A DNA stretch of 64,000 bases from SHWB01 sp050246875. Lineage in GTDB: Bacteria; Pseudomonadota; Alphaproteobacteria; UBA6615. The notes under the pieces are model-generated. The model searched no databases. It saw nothing but the letters and a program-made list of their open reading frames with translations, and had not been told where the DNA came from. Shown here piece by piece: positions 37,456-45,629 of this stretch (positions within the stretch are counted from its first letter, which is position 1; every line of letters begins with the position of its first letter). The stretch covers positions 62,001 through 126,000 of the forward strand of contig JBFWVF010000002.1 in assembly GCA_050246875.1 (NCBI GenBank), given 5' to 3'. The position numbers were made by a program, and so were the translations under genes.

Positions 37456-38898
37456 ATGCCGCGCGTCCGTCCGGTCCATGTCCTAGCCCTGACCCTGGCG
37501 GTGGCCGCGCCGGCCTGGGCGGTCCTCGCGGCCCTCGCCGTCGCCGGGCTGCTGGGCCCGTCGACGGCCGTCGCGGCCGCGGCCGTGACCCTGCTGCCGG
37601 CGATGGTTCCCGCCTGGTACGCCGCCGCCCGCGTCGAACTGGTCCGCGGATACCTGTCGCGGCTGGCGGCCGACGGGCCGCAGGCCCTCGCCGCGCCATC
37701 GCTCGACACGGAGGTCCTGTTCGCCGGCCCGCTGGTGCGCGGCGCCGCCCGCGTGGCTCTCGCGTGGAGCCGCGAGCGGGCGCTGCACGACGAACGCCTC
37801 GCCGCCGCGCGCGCCATGGTCGAGGCGTTGCCCGATCCGCTGCTCGCGCTCGACGGCAGCCGGCGCATCGTCCTCGCCAACCCGGCGGCGCGGCGTCTGC
37901 TCGAGGGCGGAAGGCGCGACGCCGCCAGCGAAGGCCGTGACCTGTCGGCGGTATTGCGCCCGCCGGCACTGCTCGGCGCCGTCGACGCCGTCCTGGCCGG
38001 CCGCGGGGAACAGACGACCGAGTTCACCCTCGCCGGCGCGGTCGAGCGCGCTTTTGCCGCCCGCGTCGAGCCGGTGGCGGACGCCGGCGACGACGGTGGG
38101 CCGCGCGTGCTCGTCGTGCTGCGCGACGTGACGGCGGACCGGCGCGGCGACGCCCTGCGCGTCGACTTCGTCGCCAATGTGAGCCATGAGCTGCGCACGC
38201 CGCTGGCCTCGCTGGTCGGCTTCATCGAGACCTTGCAGGGCCCGGCGCGCGACGATGCCGCCGCGCGCACGCGCTTCCTCGCGCTGATGGACCAGCAGGC
38301 CAAGCGCATGGCCCGCCTCGTCGCCGACCTGCTGTCGCTGTCGCGCATCGAGATGCGCGAGCACACGCCGCCGGAGGACCGCGTCGAGGTCGCCGGCGTC
38401 CTCGACACCGTCACCAGCCTGCTGGCGCCGCGGGCCGAGACACGCGAGATGAGGATCGAGCGGACGGTGGCGCCCGATGCCGGCGCCATAGCCGGCGACC
38501 GCGAGGAACTGGTGCAGCTCGTCCACAACCTGGTCGAGAACGCCCTCAAGTACGGCCGCAGCGGCACCGCCGTGACGCTGGCCGCCGAGCGGCGCGGGGA
38601 ACGCGTGCTGCTGCGTGTGACCGACCGCGGCGAGGGCATCGCCGCCGAGCACATTCCGCGCCTCACCGAGCGCTTCTACCGGGTCGATACGGCGCGCTCG
38701 CGCGAACTGGGCGGCACGGGCCTCGGCCTCGCCATCGTCAAGCACATCGCCAACCGCCACCGCGCCCAGCTACGCGTCGCCAGCACCCCCGGCGAGGGCA
38801 GTACCTTCACGGTGGATTTCCCGGCCCTGCCGGCACCGGCCGACGCGGGGCGCGACGCCCTGCCGCAGCGGACCGCAGGCACTGTCACACGTCCGTAA
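37456..38898 (+). CDS. phoR: Phosphate regulon sensor histidine kinase PhoR
   Basis: 480 residues. Two N-terminal hydrophobic helices (LALTLAVAAPAWAVLAALAV and AVAAAAVTLLPAMVPAWY), a PAS domain (about 118-225), HisKA with FVANVSHELRTPLASL (His244), and HATPase with NLVENALKYG, DRGEGI and GGTGLGLAIVKHI. With the adjacent Pst genes and PhoB it senses phosphate through PstSCAB-PhoU and phosphorylates PhoB. Its last codons overlap the Pho box that drives pstS. Whether it has its own promoter is not clear. Confidence 0.93.
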   Translation: MPRVRPVHVLALTLAVAAPAWAVLAALAVAGLLGPSTAVAAAAVTLLPAMVPAWYAAARVELVRGYLSRLAADGPQALAAPSLDTEVLFAGPLVRGAARVALAWSRERALHDERLAAARAMVEALPDPLLALDGSRRIVLANPAARRLLEGGRRDAASEGRDLSAVLRPPALLGAVDAVLAGRGEQTTEFTLAGAVERAFAARVEPVADAGDDGGPRVLVVLRDVTADRRGDALRVDFVANVSHELRTPLASLVGFIETLQGPARDDAAARTRFLALMDQQAKRMARLVADLLSLSRIEMREHTPPEDRVEVAGVLDTVTSLLAPRAETREMRIERTVAPDAGAIAGDREELVQLVHNLVENALKYGRSGTAVTLAAERRGERVLLRVTDRGEGIAAEHIPRLTERFYRVDTARSRELGGTGLGLAIVKHIANRHRAQLRVASTPGEGSTFTVDFPALPAPADAGRDALPQRTAGTVTRP

Positions 38899-38910
38899 CA
38901 TAACCGTCAT
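38882..38910 (+). promoter_or_regulatory. Pho box (three 7-base direct repeats) upstream of pstS
   Basis: CTGTCAC (38882-38888), CCGTAAC (38893-38899) and CCGTCAT (38904-38910), each 11 bases apart, one helical turn, matching PhoB-site architecture (CTGTCAT-N4-CTGTCAT). The first repeat lies inside the end of phoR. PhoB bound here should activate pstSCAB-phoU-phoB under phosphate limitation. Confidence 0.85.
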
Positions 38911-39024
38911 ATCCACATAGCGGTCGGGGACGAGTATCGCGTCGCCCACGCCGGCCGGATCGCTTGGTCGGCATGCGGGCGACCGTGTTCTCCCGCAACA
39001 TTCGAACCAATGGAGACCAGCCCC

Positions 39025-40035
39025 GTGTCCATCCGGACCCTGACACTGGCAGCCCTCGCCACCGTCGCCCTCGCGGGCGTGGCCGAGGCGCGCGACCAGA
39101 TCCGCATCGTCGGCTCCTCGACGGTGTTTCCCTTCTCCACCGCCGTCGCCGAGGCCTTCGGCAAGGCCGGCAAGTTCAAGACCCCCGTCGTCGAGTCGAC
39201 CGGCTCCGGCGGCGGCATCAAGCTGTTCTGCGCCGGCGTCGGCGTCGAGCACCCCGACATCACCAACTCCTCGCGCCGCATCAAGGCGAGCGAGGTCGAG
39301 GACTGCAAGAAGAACGGCGCCGAGATCACCGAGGTGAAGATCGGCTTCGACGGCATCGTGCTGGCGAACGCCAAGACGGCGCAGCCGATGAAGCTGACCC
39401 TGGCGCAGGTGTTCCTCGCGCTGGCCAAGCAGGTGCCGGTGGACGGCAAGCTCGTCGCCAATCCGTACAAGAACTGGAGCGATGTCGATCCGTCGCTGCC
39501 CAACCGCAAGATCGAGGTGCTGGGCCCGCCGCCGACCTCCGGCACGCGCGACGCCTTCGCCGAGATCGCCATGGAGCATGGCTGCGCCAAGGCCGCCGGC
39601 ACCAAGGAAGCGGGCCTCACCGGCTCCAAGTGCCACGCCATCCGCGAGGACGGCGCCTACATCGAGGCTGGCGAGAACGACAACCTGATCGTCCAGAAGC
39701 TCGTCGCCAACCCCAACGCGGTCGGCGTCTTCGGTTTCAGCTTCCTCGACCAGAACGCCGACAAGCTGCAGGGCTCGATCGTCGACGGCACGGCGCCGAC
39801 CTTCGAGGCCATCGCCGACGGCAAGTACCCGGTGTCGCGCTCGCTGTACTTCTACGTCAAGAAGCAGCACGTCGGCGTGATCCCCGGCATCCAGGAGTTC
39901 ATCTCCGAGTTCACCAGCGACAAGGCCTGGGGCCCGAACGGCTACCTCGCCGCCAAGGGGCTGATCCCGCTGCCAGACAAGGCACGCGGCGAAGTCTCGG
40001 CACAGGCGAAGAACCTCGCCACGCTGAGCATGTAA
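39025..40035 (+). CDS. pstS: Phosphate ABC transporter, periplasmic binding protein PstS
   Basis: About 336 residues from GTG 39025, preferred because GGAG lies 9 bases upstream and the product begins like a normal signal peptide (SIRTLTLAALATVALAGVAEA then cleavage before RD); an in-frame ATG at 39010 lacks a ribosome site. Phosphate-binding motifs are visible: IVGSSTVFPFSTAVAE, TGSGGGIKLFCAGVG, and PPTSGTRDAF. Captures phosphate in the periplasm for PstCAB. First gene behind the Pho box. Confidence 0.95.
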   Translation: MSIRTLTLAALATVALAGVAEARDQIRIVGSSTVFPFSTAVAEAFGKAGKFKTPVVESTGSGGGIKLFCAGVGVEHPDITNSSRRIKASEVEDCKKNGAEITEVKIGFDGIVLANAKTAQPMKLTLAQVFLALAKQVPVDGKLVANPYKNWSDVDPSLPNRKIEVLGPPPTSGTRDAFAEIAMEHGCAKAAGTKEAGLTGSKCHAIREDGAYIEAGENDNLIVQKLVANPNAVGVFGFSFLDQNADKLQGSIVDGTAPTFEAIADGKYPVSRSLYFYVKKQHVGVIPGIQEFISEFTSDKAWGPNGYLAAKGLIPLPDKARGEVSAQAKNLATLSM

Positions 40036-40043
40036 CCGGTACC

Positions 40044-40075
40044 GCCGCCGCGCGCCCCGACGGGTGCGCGGCGGC
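40044..40075 (+). terminator. Strong intercistronic hairpin between pstS and pstC
   Basis: GCCGCCGCGC (40044-40053) pairs with GCGCGGCGGC (40066-40075); inner CCC/GGG pairing extends the stem to about 14 pairs with a 4-base loop. No T-run follows, so partial termination or mRNA 3'-end protection that raises PstS over PstCAB is more likely than full termination. Confidence 0.6.
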
Positions 40076-40117
40076 TCCCTTCACGCGCCCGCCCCACCTG
40101 CCCCAGCGGATCCGACG

Positions 40118-41497
40118 ATGACCTCCCTCCTCCTCCTCGCCGCGATCCTGCTTCTCGCGGGGGTGGCGTACCAGTACGGGCGCCGCCGCGCCTTGGCGGT
40201 GCCGGGTGGCCGGGCGGCGCTTCACTCGCTGCCCACCTACTACGGCTACTACGTCGCCCTGTGGTGCGGCCTTCCGGCCCTGCTGCTGGCGCTCGTCTGG
40301 CTGTCGCTGGAACCCGCGGTGGTCGAATGGCTGGTCGTCTCCGGCCTGCCCGACGCCAAGCGCAATCTGCCGGCCGGCGAGCTCGGCCTGCTCATCAACG
40401 ACGTCCGCAACCTTGCGTCGGGCAGCTTCGCCAGCCGCACGCCGGATGCCGACACCGCCGCCGCGGTCGAAGCCTACCGGACGTTCTCGTCGACGAGCTT
40501 CTGGGCGATGGTCGCCGTAGTCGCCGCCGTCGCCGTCGCGGGGCTGGAGATCGGCCGCCGCGCCATCGATCCCGCCTTCCGTGCCCGCCAGCGCGTCGAG
40601 CGCGCGGTGCGCTGGATTCTCATCGGCGCCTCCGCCGTCGCCATCCTGACGACCATCGGCATCGTGCTGTCGCTGGTCTTCGAGGCGGTGCGCTTCTTCG
40701 GCAAGGTCTCGCCGATCGATTTCCTCTTCGGCCTCGAGTGGAGCCCGCAGACGGCCATCCGCGAGGGCCAGGTCGGTTCCTCCGGCTCGTTCGGCGCCGT
40801 GCCGGTGTTCGCCGGAACCATCATGATCACGATCATCGCCATGCTGGTCGCCGTGCCGGTCGGCCTGCTGTCGGCAATCTACCTCGCCGAATACGCCGGC
40901 CCGCGGTTCCGTGCCTGGGCCAAGCCGATTCTCGAGGTGCTCGCCGGCATACCCACGGTCGTGTACGGCTTCTTCGCCGCGCTGACCGTCGCGCCGCTGC
41001 TGCGCGAGGGCGGCTCGGTGATCGGCCTCGACGTCGCCTCGGAAAGCGCGCTCGCCGCCGGGCTGGTCATGGGCGTGATGATCATCCCGTTCGTCTCGTC
41101 GCTGTCGGACGACGTCATCAACGCCGTACCCCAGTCGCTGCGCGACGGCTCCTACGCCATGGGTGCGACCAAGTCGGAGACCATCGGCCGCGTGATCATC
41201 CCGGCGGCCCTGCCCGGCATCGTCGGCGCTGTGCTGCTCGCCGTGTCGCGCGCCATCGGCGAGACCATGATCGTGGTGATGGCCGCCGGCCTCGCCGCCA
41301 ACCTGACGGCCAACCCGTTCGCCGCGGTGACCACGGTGACGGTGCAGATCGTCACGTTGCTGGTCGGCGACCAGGAGTTCGACAGCGCCAAGACGCTCGC
41401 CGCCTTCGCACTTGGCCTCGTGCTGTTCTTCGTCACCCTCGGCCTCAACGTCGTCGCCCTGACGATCGTCCGCAAGTATCGGGAAAAGTATGACTGA
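40118..41497 (+). CDS. pstC: Phosphate ABC transporter permease PstC
   Basis: 459 residues. An N-terminal extension with extra membrane helices (LLLLAAILLLAGVAYQYG; YYGYYVALWCGLPALLLAL) as in other alphaproteobacterial PstC, then the BPD permease core: GTIMITIIAMLVAVPVGLLS, YLAEYA, and the EAA-like loop SLRDGSYAMGATKSETIGRV. Forms the membrane channel with PstA. Its stop region overlaps the pstA start by 8 bases. Confidence 0.95.
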   Translation: MTSLLLLAAILLLAGVAYQYGRRRALAVPGGRAALHSLPTYYGYYVALWCGLPALLLALVWLSLEPAVVEWLVVSGLPDAKRNLPAGELGLLINDVRNLASGSFASRTPDADTAAAVEAYRTFSSTSFWAMVAVVAAVAVAGLEIGRRAIDPAFRARQRVERAVRWILIGASAVAILTTIGIVLSLVFEAVRFFGKVSPIDFLFGLEWSPQTAIREGQVGSSGSFGAVPVFAGTIMITIIAMLVAVPVGLLSAIYLAEYAGPRFRAWAKPILEVLAGIPTVVYGFFAALTVAPLLREGGSVIGLDVASESALAAGLVMGVMIIPFVSSLSDDVINAVPQSLRDGSYAMGATKSETIGRVIIPAALPGIVGAVLLAVSRAIGETMIVVMAAGLAANLTANPFAAVTTVTVQIVTLLVGDQEFDSAKTLAAFALGLVLFFVTLGLNVVALTIVRKYREKYD

Positions 41498-43292
41498 TAC
41501 GGTCGCCCGCACGCCCGCCGCCGCTCCGCAGCGCCGGCCGGACCTGTCGATGCGCCGCCTGTCGCGGCGCTACGCAGCCGAACGCCGTTTCCGCCTCTAC
41601 GGGCTGGCCGCGATCCTCTTCGCCTTCCTCGTGCTGGTGTTTCTCGTCGTCGAGATCGTCCGCACCGGCGCCGGCGCCTTCACGACGACCGAGATCGGCA
41701 TCGACGTCCCGTTCACGGCCGAGACCATCGACCCGACCGGCGCACGCGACCCCGAGGTGCTGGCCGACGCCAACTACCGGCAGGTCGTGCTCGACGCCCT
41801 GACGCGGCAGTTCCCGCACGTCGCCGCGCGCCGCGACCGTCAGGCGCTGATGGCCATGCTGAGCGGCAACGCCGATTTCCGCCTGCGCGGCATGGTGCTC
41901 GACGATCCGGCGATCATCGGCACCACGCAGCGCGTCTGGTTCAAGTCCTCGGCCGACATCGACGTCATGCACAAGGCCGGCGAGATCGACGAGACGGCGT
42001 TTGTTCCGGCGGGCATCGCCTCGCCCATCGGCACGACCGGCACCGTCAAGGTGCTGGTGTCGTCCAACGCGTTCGCCGGCGTGCTGGCCGACGTCAAGGG
42101 CCGGCTGACGCACCGCGCCGACCGTCTCGACGCCGAGCTGGCGGGCGAGGAACGGCGCCGCGCCGCCGGTGTCGCCCGCCTCGGCGCCGCGCGGCGCAGC
42201 GGCGACGCGACGCAGGCGCAGGACGCCGAGGCGCTGGTCGCCGCCGCCGACGCCGCCATCGACCGGCTGCGCGAGCAGATCGACGATCTGCACAACCGCA
42301 TCTCCCATCCCGGCGGTACCGAGCCGCTGACCGCCGACATGCCGAGCTACCTGCTCGAGATCAATGGCGGCGTGATCAAGCTGACCAGCGTGTCGCCGAC
42401 CGAGGTCGAGGGCGACGTCCTCATGCCGCTGGCGAGCGAGGCCGAGGCGGCGAGCGGCTCCTGGCGCATCGTCGGCTACGCCCCGCCCGAGACCGACCGT
42501 CGGGTCAACGACCGCCAGCTCGCCTGGTACCATTCGCTCGAAGCCCAGGATCAGGTGCGCAGCACCTTCAACACGACGTTCTTCTCCGCTGCCGACTCGC
42601 GCGAGCCGGAACTCGCAGGCGTTCGTGGCGCGGTCGTCGGCTCGATCCTGACGCTGCTCGTGTGCCTGATCCTGTCGTTCCCGCTCGGCGTGATGGCGGC
42701 GATCTACCTCGAGGAGTTCGCGCCGAAGAACCGCTGGACCGATCTCATCGAGGTCAACATCAACAACCTCGCGGCGGTGCCGTCGATCGTCTTCGGCCTG
42801 CTCGGCCTCGCCGTGCTGCTCGGCTTCTTCGGCATGCCGCGCTCGGCGCCGGTCGCCGGCGGCACGGTGCTGGCGCTGATGACCCTGCCGACCATCATCA
42901 TCGCCGCCCGCGCGGCGCTGAAGGCGGTGCCGCCGTCGATCCGCGAGGCGGCGCTGGGCATGGGCGCCTCACCGCTGCAGACGGTGCTGCACCACGTCCT
43001 GCCGCTGGCCATGCCGGGCATCCTCACCGGCACCATCATCGGCATGGCGCAGGCGCTCGGCGAGACGGCGCCGCTGCTGATGATCGGCATGGTCGCCTTC
43101 ATCGTCGACGTGCCCGACGGCTTCACCGATGCCGCGACCGTGCTGCCGGTGCAGATCTTCCTCTGGGCCGACGCCCCAGAGCGCGCGTTCGTCGAAAAGA
43201 CCTCGGCAGCCATCATCGTGCTGCTGGTGTTCCTTATCCTCATGAACCTTGCGGCGGTGATCCTGCGCAAGCGGTTCGAAAGGCGGTGGTAG
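41490..43292 (+). CDS. pstA: Phosphate ABC transporter permease PstA, enlarged
   Basis: 600 residues, about twice E. coli PstA and well above the usual about 430 of DUF3333-bearing alphaproteobacterial forms. A first helix (LYGLAAILFAFLVLVFLVVE) is followed by about 340 residues of presumably periplasmic sequence (DUF3333-like, including LSGNADFRLRGMV and GTTQRVWFKSS), with a charged coiled-coil stretch at about 205-275 (e.g. ADAAIDRLREQIDDLHNRIS). Then comes the permease core: FPLGVMAAIYLEEFAP, NINNLAAVPSIVFGLLGLAV, IREAALGMGASPLQTV. Partner of PstC; role of the large insert unknown. Confidence 0.92.
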   Translation: MTDTVARTPAAAPQRRPDLSMRRLSRRYAAERRFRLYGLAAILFAFLVLVFLVVEIVRTGAGAFTTTEIGIDVPFTAETIDPTGARDPEVLADANYRQVVLDALTRQFPHVAARRDRQALMAMLSGNADFRLRGMVLDDPAIIGTTQRVWFKSSADIDVMHKAGEIDETAFVPAGIASPIGTTGTVKVLVSSNAFAGVLADVKGRLTHRADRLDAELAGEERRRAAGVARLGAARRSGDATQAQDAEALVAAADAAIDRLREQIDDLHNRISHPGGTEPLTADMPSYLLEINGGVIKLTSVSPTEVEGDVLMPLASEAEAASGSWRIVGYAPPETDRRVNDRQLAWYHSLEAQDQVRSTFNTTFFSAADSREPELAGVRGAVVGSILTLLVCLILSFPLGVMAAIYLEEFAPKNRWTDLIEVNINNLAAVPSIVFGLLGLAVLLGFFGMPRSAPVAGGTVLALMTLPTIIIAARAALKAVPPSIREAALGMGASPLQTVLHHVLPLAMPGILTGTIIGMAQALGETAPLLMIGMVAFIVDVPDGFTDAATVLPVQIFLWADAPERAFVEKTSAAIIVLLVFLILMNLAAVILRKRFERRW

Positions 43293-43294
43293 TC

Positions 43295-44152
43295 ATGAAC
43301 GAGCCCGCAGCAGCCATGCAGCCCCCGGCGCCACAGCCCCGCGTCGCTCCGCCGCCGCCGCGCACCGGCGCGGCCCAGGCGCCGGCCGCGGCCGCGCGGG
43401 TGAAGATCGCCGCCCGGGGCGTCGACGTTTACTACGGCGCCAAGAAGGCCATCGACAACGTCTCGATCGACATCGGCGAGCACCAGGTGACGGCCTTCAT
43501 CGGCCCGTCGGGGTGCGGCAAGTCGACCTTCCTGCGCTGCCTCAACCGCATGAACGACACGATCGACATCTGCCGCGTCACCGGCGCGATCGAGATCGAC
43601 GGCGTCGACATCTACCGCTCCTCGATGGACCCGGTGCAGCTGCGCGCCCGCGTCGGCATGGTGTTCCAGAAGCCGAACCCGTTCCCGAAGGCGATCTACG
43701 AGAATGTCGCCTACGGCCCGCGCATCCACGGCATGATCGGCAGCAAGGCCGACGCCGACGAGATCGTCGAGCGCAGCCTGCGCGCCGCCGCCCTGTGGGA
43801 GGAGGTCAAGGACCGGCTCGACCAGCCCGGCATCGGCCTCTCCGGCGGCCAGCAGCAGCGCCTGTGCATCGCCCGCGCCATCGCCGTCTCGCCCGAGGTC
43901 ATCCTGATGGACGAGCCCTGCTCGGCCCTCGACCCCATCGCCACGGCGCGCATCGAAGAACTGATCGACGAGCTGCGGCAGAACTACACCATCATCATCG
44001 TCACGCATTCGATGCAGCAGGCCGCGCGCGTCTCGCAGCGCACCGCCTTCTTCCACCTCGGCGTGCTGGTCGAGGCCGGCGACACGGAGACCGTGTTCAC
44101 CAATCCGAACGACGAGCGCACCCAGGACTACATCACCGGCCGCTTTGGCTGA
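43295..44152 (+). CDS. pstB: Phosphate ABC transporter ATPase PstB
   Basis: 285 residues with an about 35-residue Pro/Ala-rich N-terminal tail. Walker A IGPSGCGKSTFL (69-80), Q loop VFQKPNPFP, signature GIGLSGGQQQRLCIARAI, Walker B EVILMDEPCSALD, and the switch histidine in IIIVTHSMQQA. Energises phosphate uptake. Starts 2 bases after pstA; phoU follows 33 bases later. Confidence 0.97.
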   Translation: MNEPAAAMQPPAPQPRVAPPPPRTGAAQAPAAAARVKIAARGVDVYYGAKKAIDNVSIDIGEHQVTAFIGPSGCGKSTFLRCLNRMNDTIDICRVTGAIEIDGVDIYRSSMDPVQLRARVGMVFQKPNPFPKAIYENVAYGPRIHGMIGSKADADEIVERSLRAAALWEEVKDRLDQPGIGLSGGQQQRLCIARAIAVSPEVILMDEPCSALDPIATARIEELIDELRQNYTIIIVTHSMQQAARVSQRTAFFHLGVLVEAGDTETVFTNPNDERTQDYITGRFG

Positions 44153-44185
44153 TCGACCCCGGCACCGGCGAAGGAACACCAGGCG

Positions 44186-44911
44186 ATGGTACAGAAGCAC
44201 ACGGTCAAGGCGTTCGACGACGAGCTGAAGCAGCTCGCCGACGTCATCGCGCGGATGGGCGGTCTGACCGAGAGCCAGCTCGACGAGGCGATCGAGGCCC
44301 TCGGCCAGCGCGACAACCAGCGCGCGGAGGCGGTCGTCCTGGCCGACACGCGCATCGACGTGCTGGAGCACGAGGTCGACGAACTGGCGGTGCGGCTGAT
44401 CGCGCTGCGCCAGCCGATGGCGGCCGACCTGCGCGTCATCATCGCCGCCCTCAAGATCGCGCCGATCCTCGAGCGCATCGGCGACTATTCGAAGAACATC
44501 GCCAAGCGTTCGCTGGCGATCAGCCGCATGGCGCCGGTTCGTCCGCTCTTCACCGTGCCGCGCATGGGCCGCATGGCGCGCGAGATGATCAAGGACGTGC
44601 TCGACGCCTACGCCGCCGGCGACGTCGCCGCGGCGCGCGCGGTATGGGAGCGCGATCATGAGCTCGACGAGATGTACGACAGCCTGTTCCGCGAACTGCT
44701 GACCTACATGATCGAGGATCCGCGCAATATCTCGCCCTGCGCCCACCTGCTGTTCGTCGCCAAGAACATCGAGCGCATCGGCGACCTCGCCACCAACATC
44801 GCCGAGATCATCCACTTCCAGGTCGAGGGGCGCATGCTCGAGGACGACCGCCCGAAGGTCGACGAGGCCAGCACCACGGTGGTGTCGGCGCCCGCCGGCC
44901 GGGCCGGATGA
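44186..44911 (+). CDS. phoU: Phosphate signalling protein PhoU
   Basis: 241 residues of two three-helix PhoU repeats with metal-binding E/DxxxD patterns, e.g. EHEVDELAVRLIALRQPMAA, KIAPILERIGDYSKNIAKRS and KNIERIGDLATNIAEI. Bridges PstB and PhoR to turn off the Pho response when phosphate is plentiful. Located between pstB and phoB, as usual. Confidence 0.96.
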   Translation: MVQKHTVKAFDDELKQLADVIARMGGLTESQLDEAIEALGQRDNQRAEAVVLADTRIDVLEHEVDELAVRLIALRQPMAADLRVIIAALKIAPILERIGDYSKNIAKRSLAISRMAPVRPLFTVPRMGRMAREMIKDVLDAYAAGDVAAARAVWERDHELDEMYDSLFRELLTYMIEDPRNISPCAHLLFVAKNIERIGDLATNIAEIIHFQVEGRMLEDDRPKVDEASTTVVSAPAGRAG

Positions 44912-44933
44912 GCGGGGACGGCGGAGCGTGGTG

Positions 44934-45629
44934 ATGCAGCCGCAGGTTCTCATCGTCGAGGACGAGCCGTCGCTCGTCGAACTGCTGTCCTACAACCTCG
45001 AACGCGCCGGCTTCGCGGTGGCGATCGCGCGCGACGGCGAGGAAGCCCTCCTCGCGGTGCGCGAGAAGAAGCCCGACGTCGTGCTGCTCGACTGGATGCT
45101 GCCCTACGTCTCGGGCATCGAGATCTGCCGCCGCATGCGGCGCGACGCCGAGACGCGCGGCGTGCCGATCATCATGCTGACGGCGCGCGGCGAGGAGGAC
45201 GACCGCGTGCGCGGCCTCGATTCCGGCGCCGACGATTACATCACCAAGCCATTCTCGCCGAGCGAGCTGGTGGCCCGGGTGCGTGCAGTGCTGCGCCGCT
45301 CGCGCCCGTCCTTCGGCGAGGAGGCGCTGCGCTACGCCGACATCATGATGGACCTCGCCGCCCATCGCGTGATGCGCGGCGAGACGAGCATTCCCCTGGG
45401 GCCAACCGAGTTCCGCCTGCTGCGCTTCTTCATGGAACACCCCGGCCGCGTGTTCAGCCGCGAGCAGCTGCTCGACAATGTCTGGGGCCGCGACGCCTAC
45501 ATCGAGCCGCGCACCGTCGACGTGCACATCCGCCGCCTGCGCAAGGCGATGAACGTCGAGGAACTGCCGGATCTGATCCGCACCGTGCGTTCGGCCGGCT
45601 ACGCGCTCGACATCGCCGAACACGTCTAG
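44934..45629 (+). CDS. phoB: Phosphate regulon response regulator PhoB
   Basis: 231 residues from the ATG at 44934 (two GTG codons just upstream are alternatives). Receiver domain with acidic pocket VEDEP, phospho-acceptor Asp53 in LLDWMLP, and ITKPFSP Lys. The OmpR-type winged helix has LGPTEFRLLRFFMEHPGRVF, YIEPRTVDVHIRRLRK and IRTVRSAGYAL, typical of PhoB. Expected to bind the Pho box at 38882-38910. Convergent with, and overlapping by 4 bases, the Pat-type gene. Confidence 0.95.
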   Translation: MQPQVLIVEDEPSLVELLSYNLERAGFAVAIARDGEEALLAVREKKPDVVLLDWMLPYVSGIEICRRMRRDAETRGVPIIMLTARGEEDDRVRGLDSGADDYITKPFSPSELVARVRAVLRRSRPSFGEEALRYADIMMDLAAHRVMRGETSIPLGPTEFRLLRFFMEHPGRVFSREQLLDNVWGRDAYIEPRTVDVHIRRLRKAMNVEELPDLIRTVRSAGYALDIAEHV

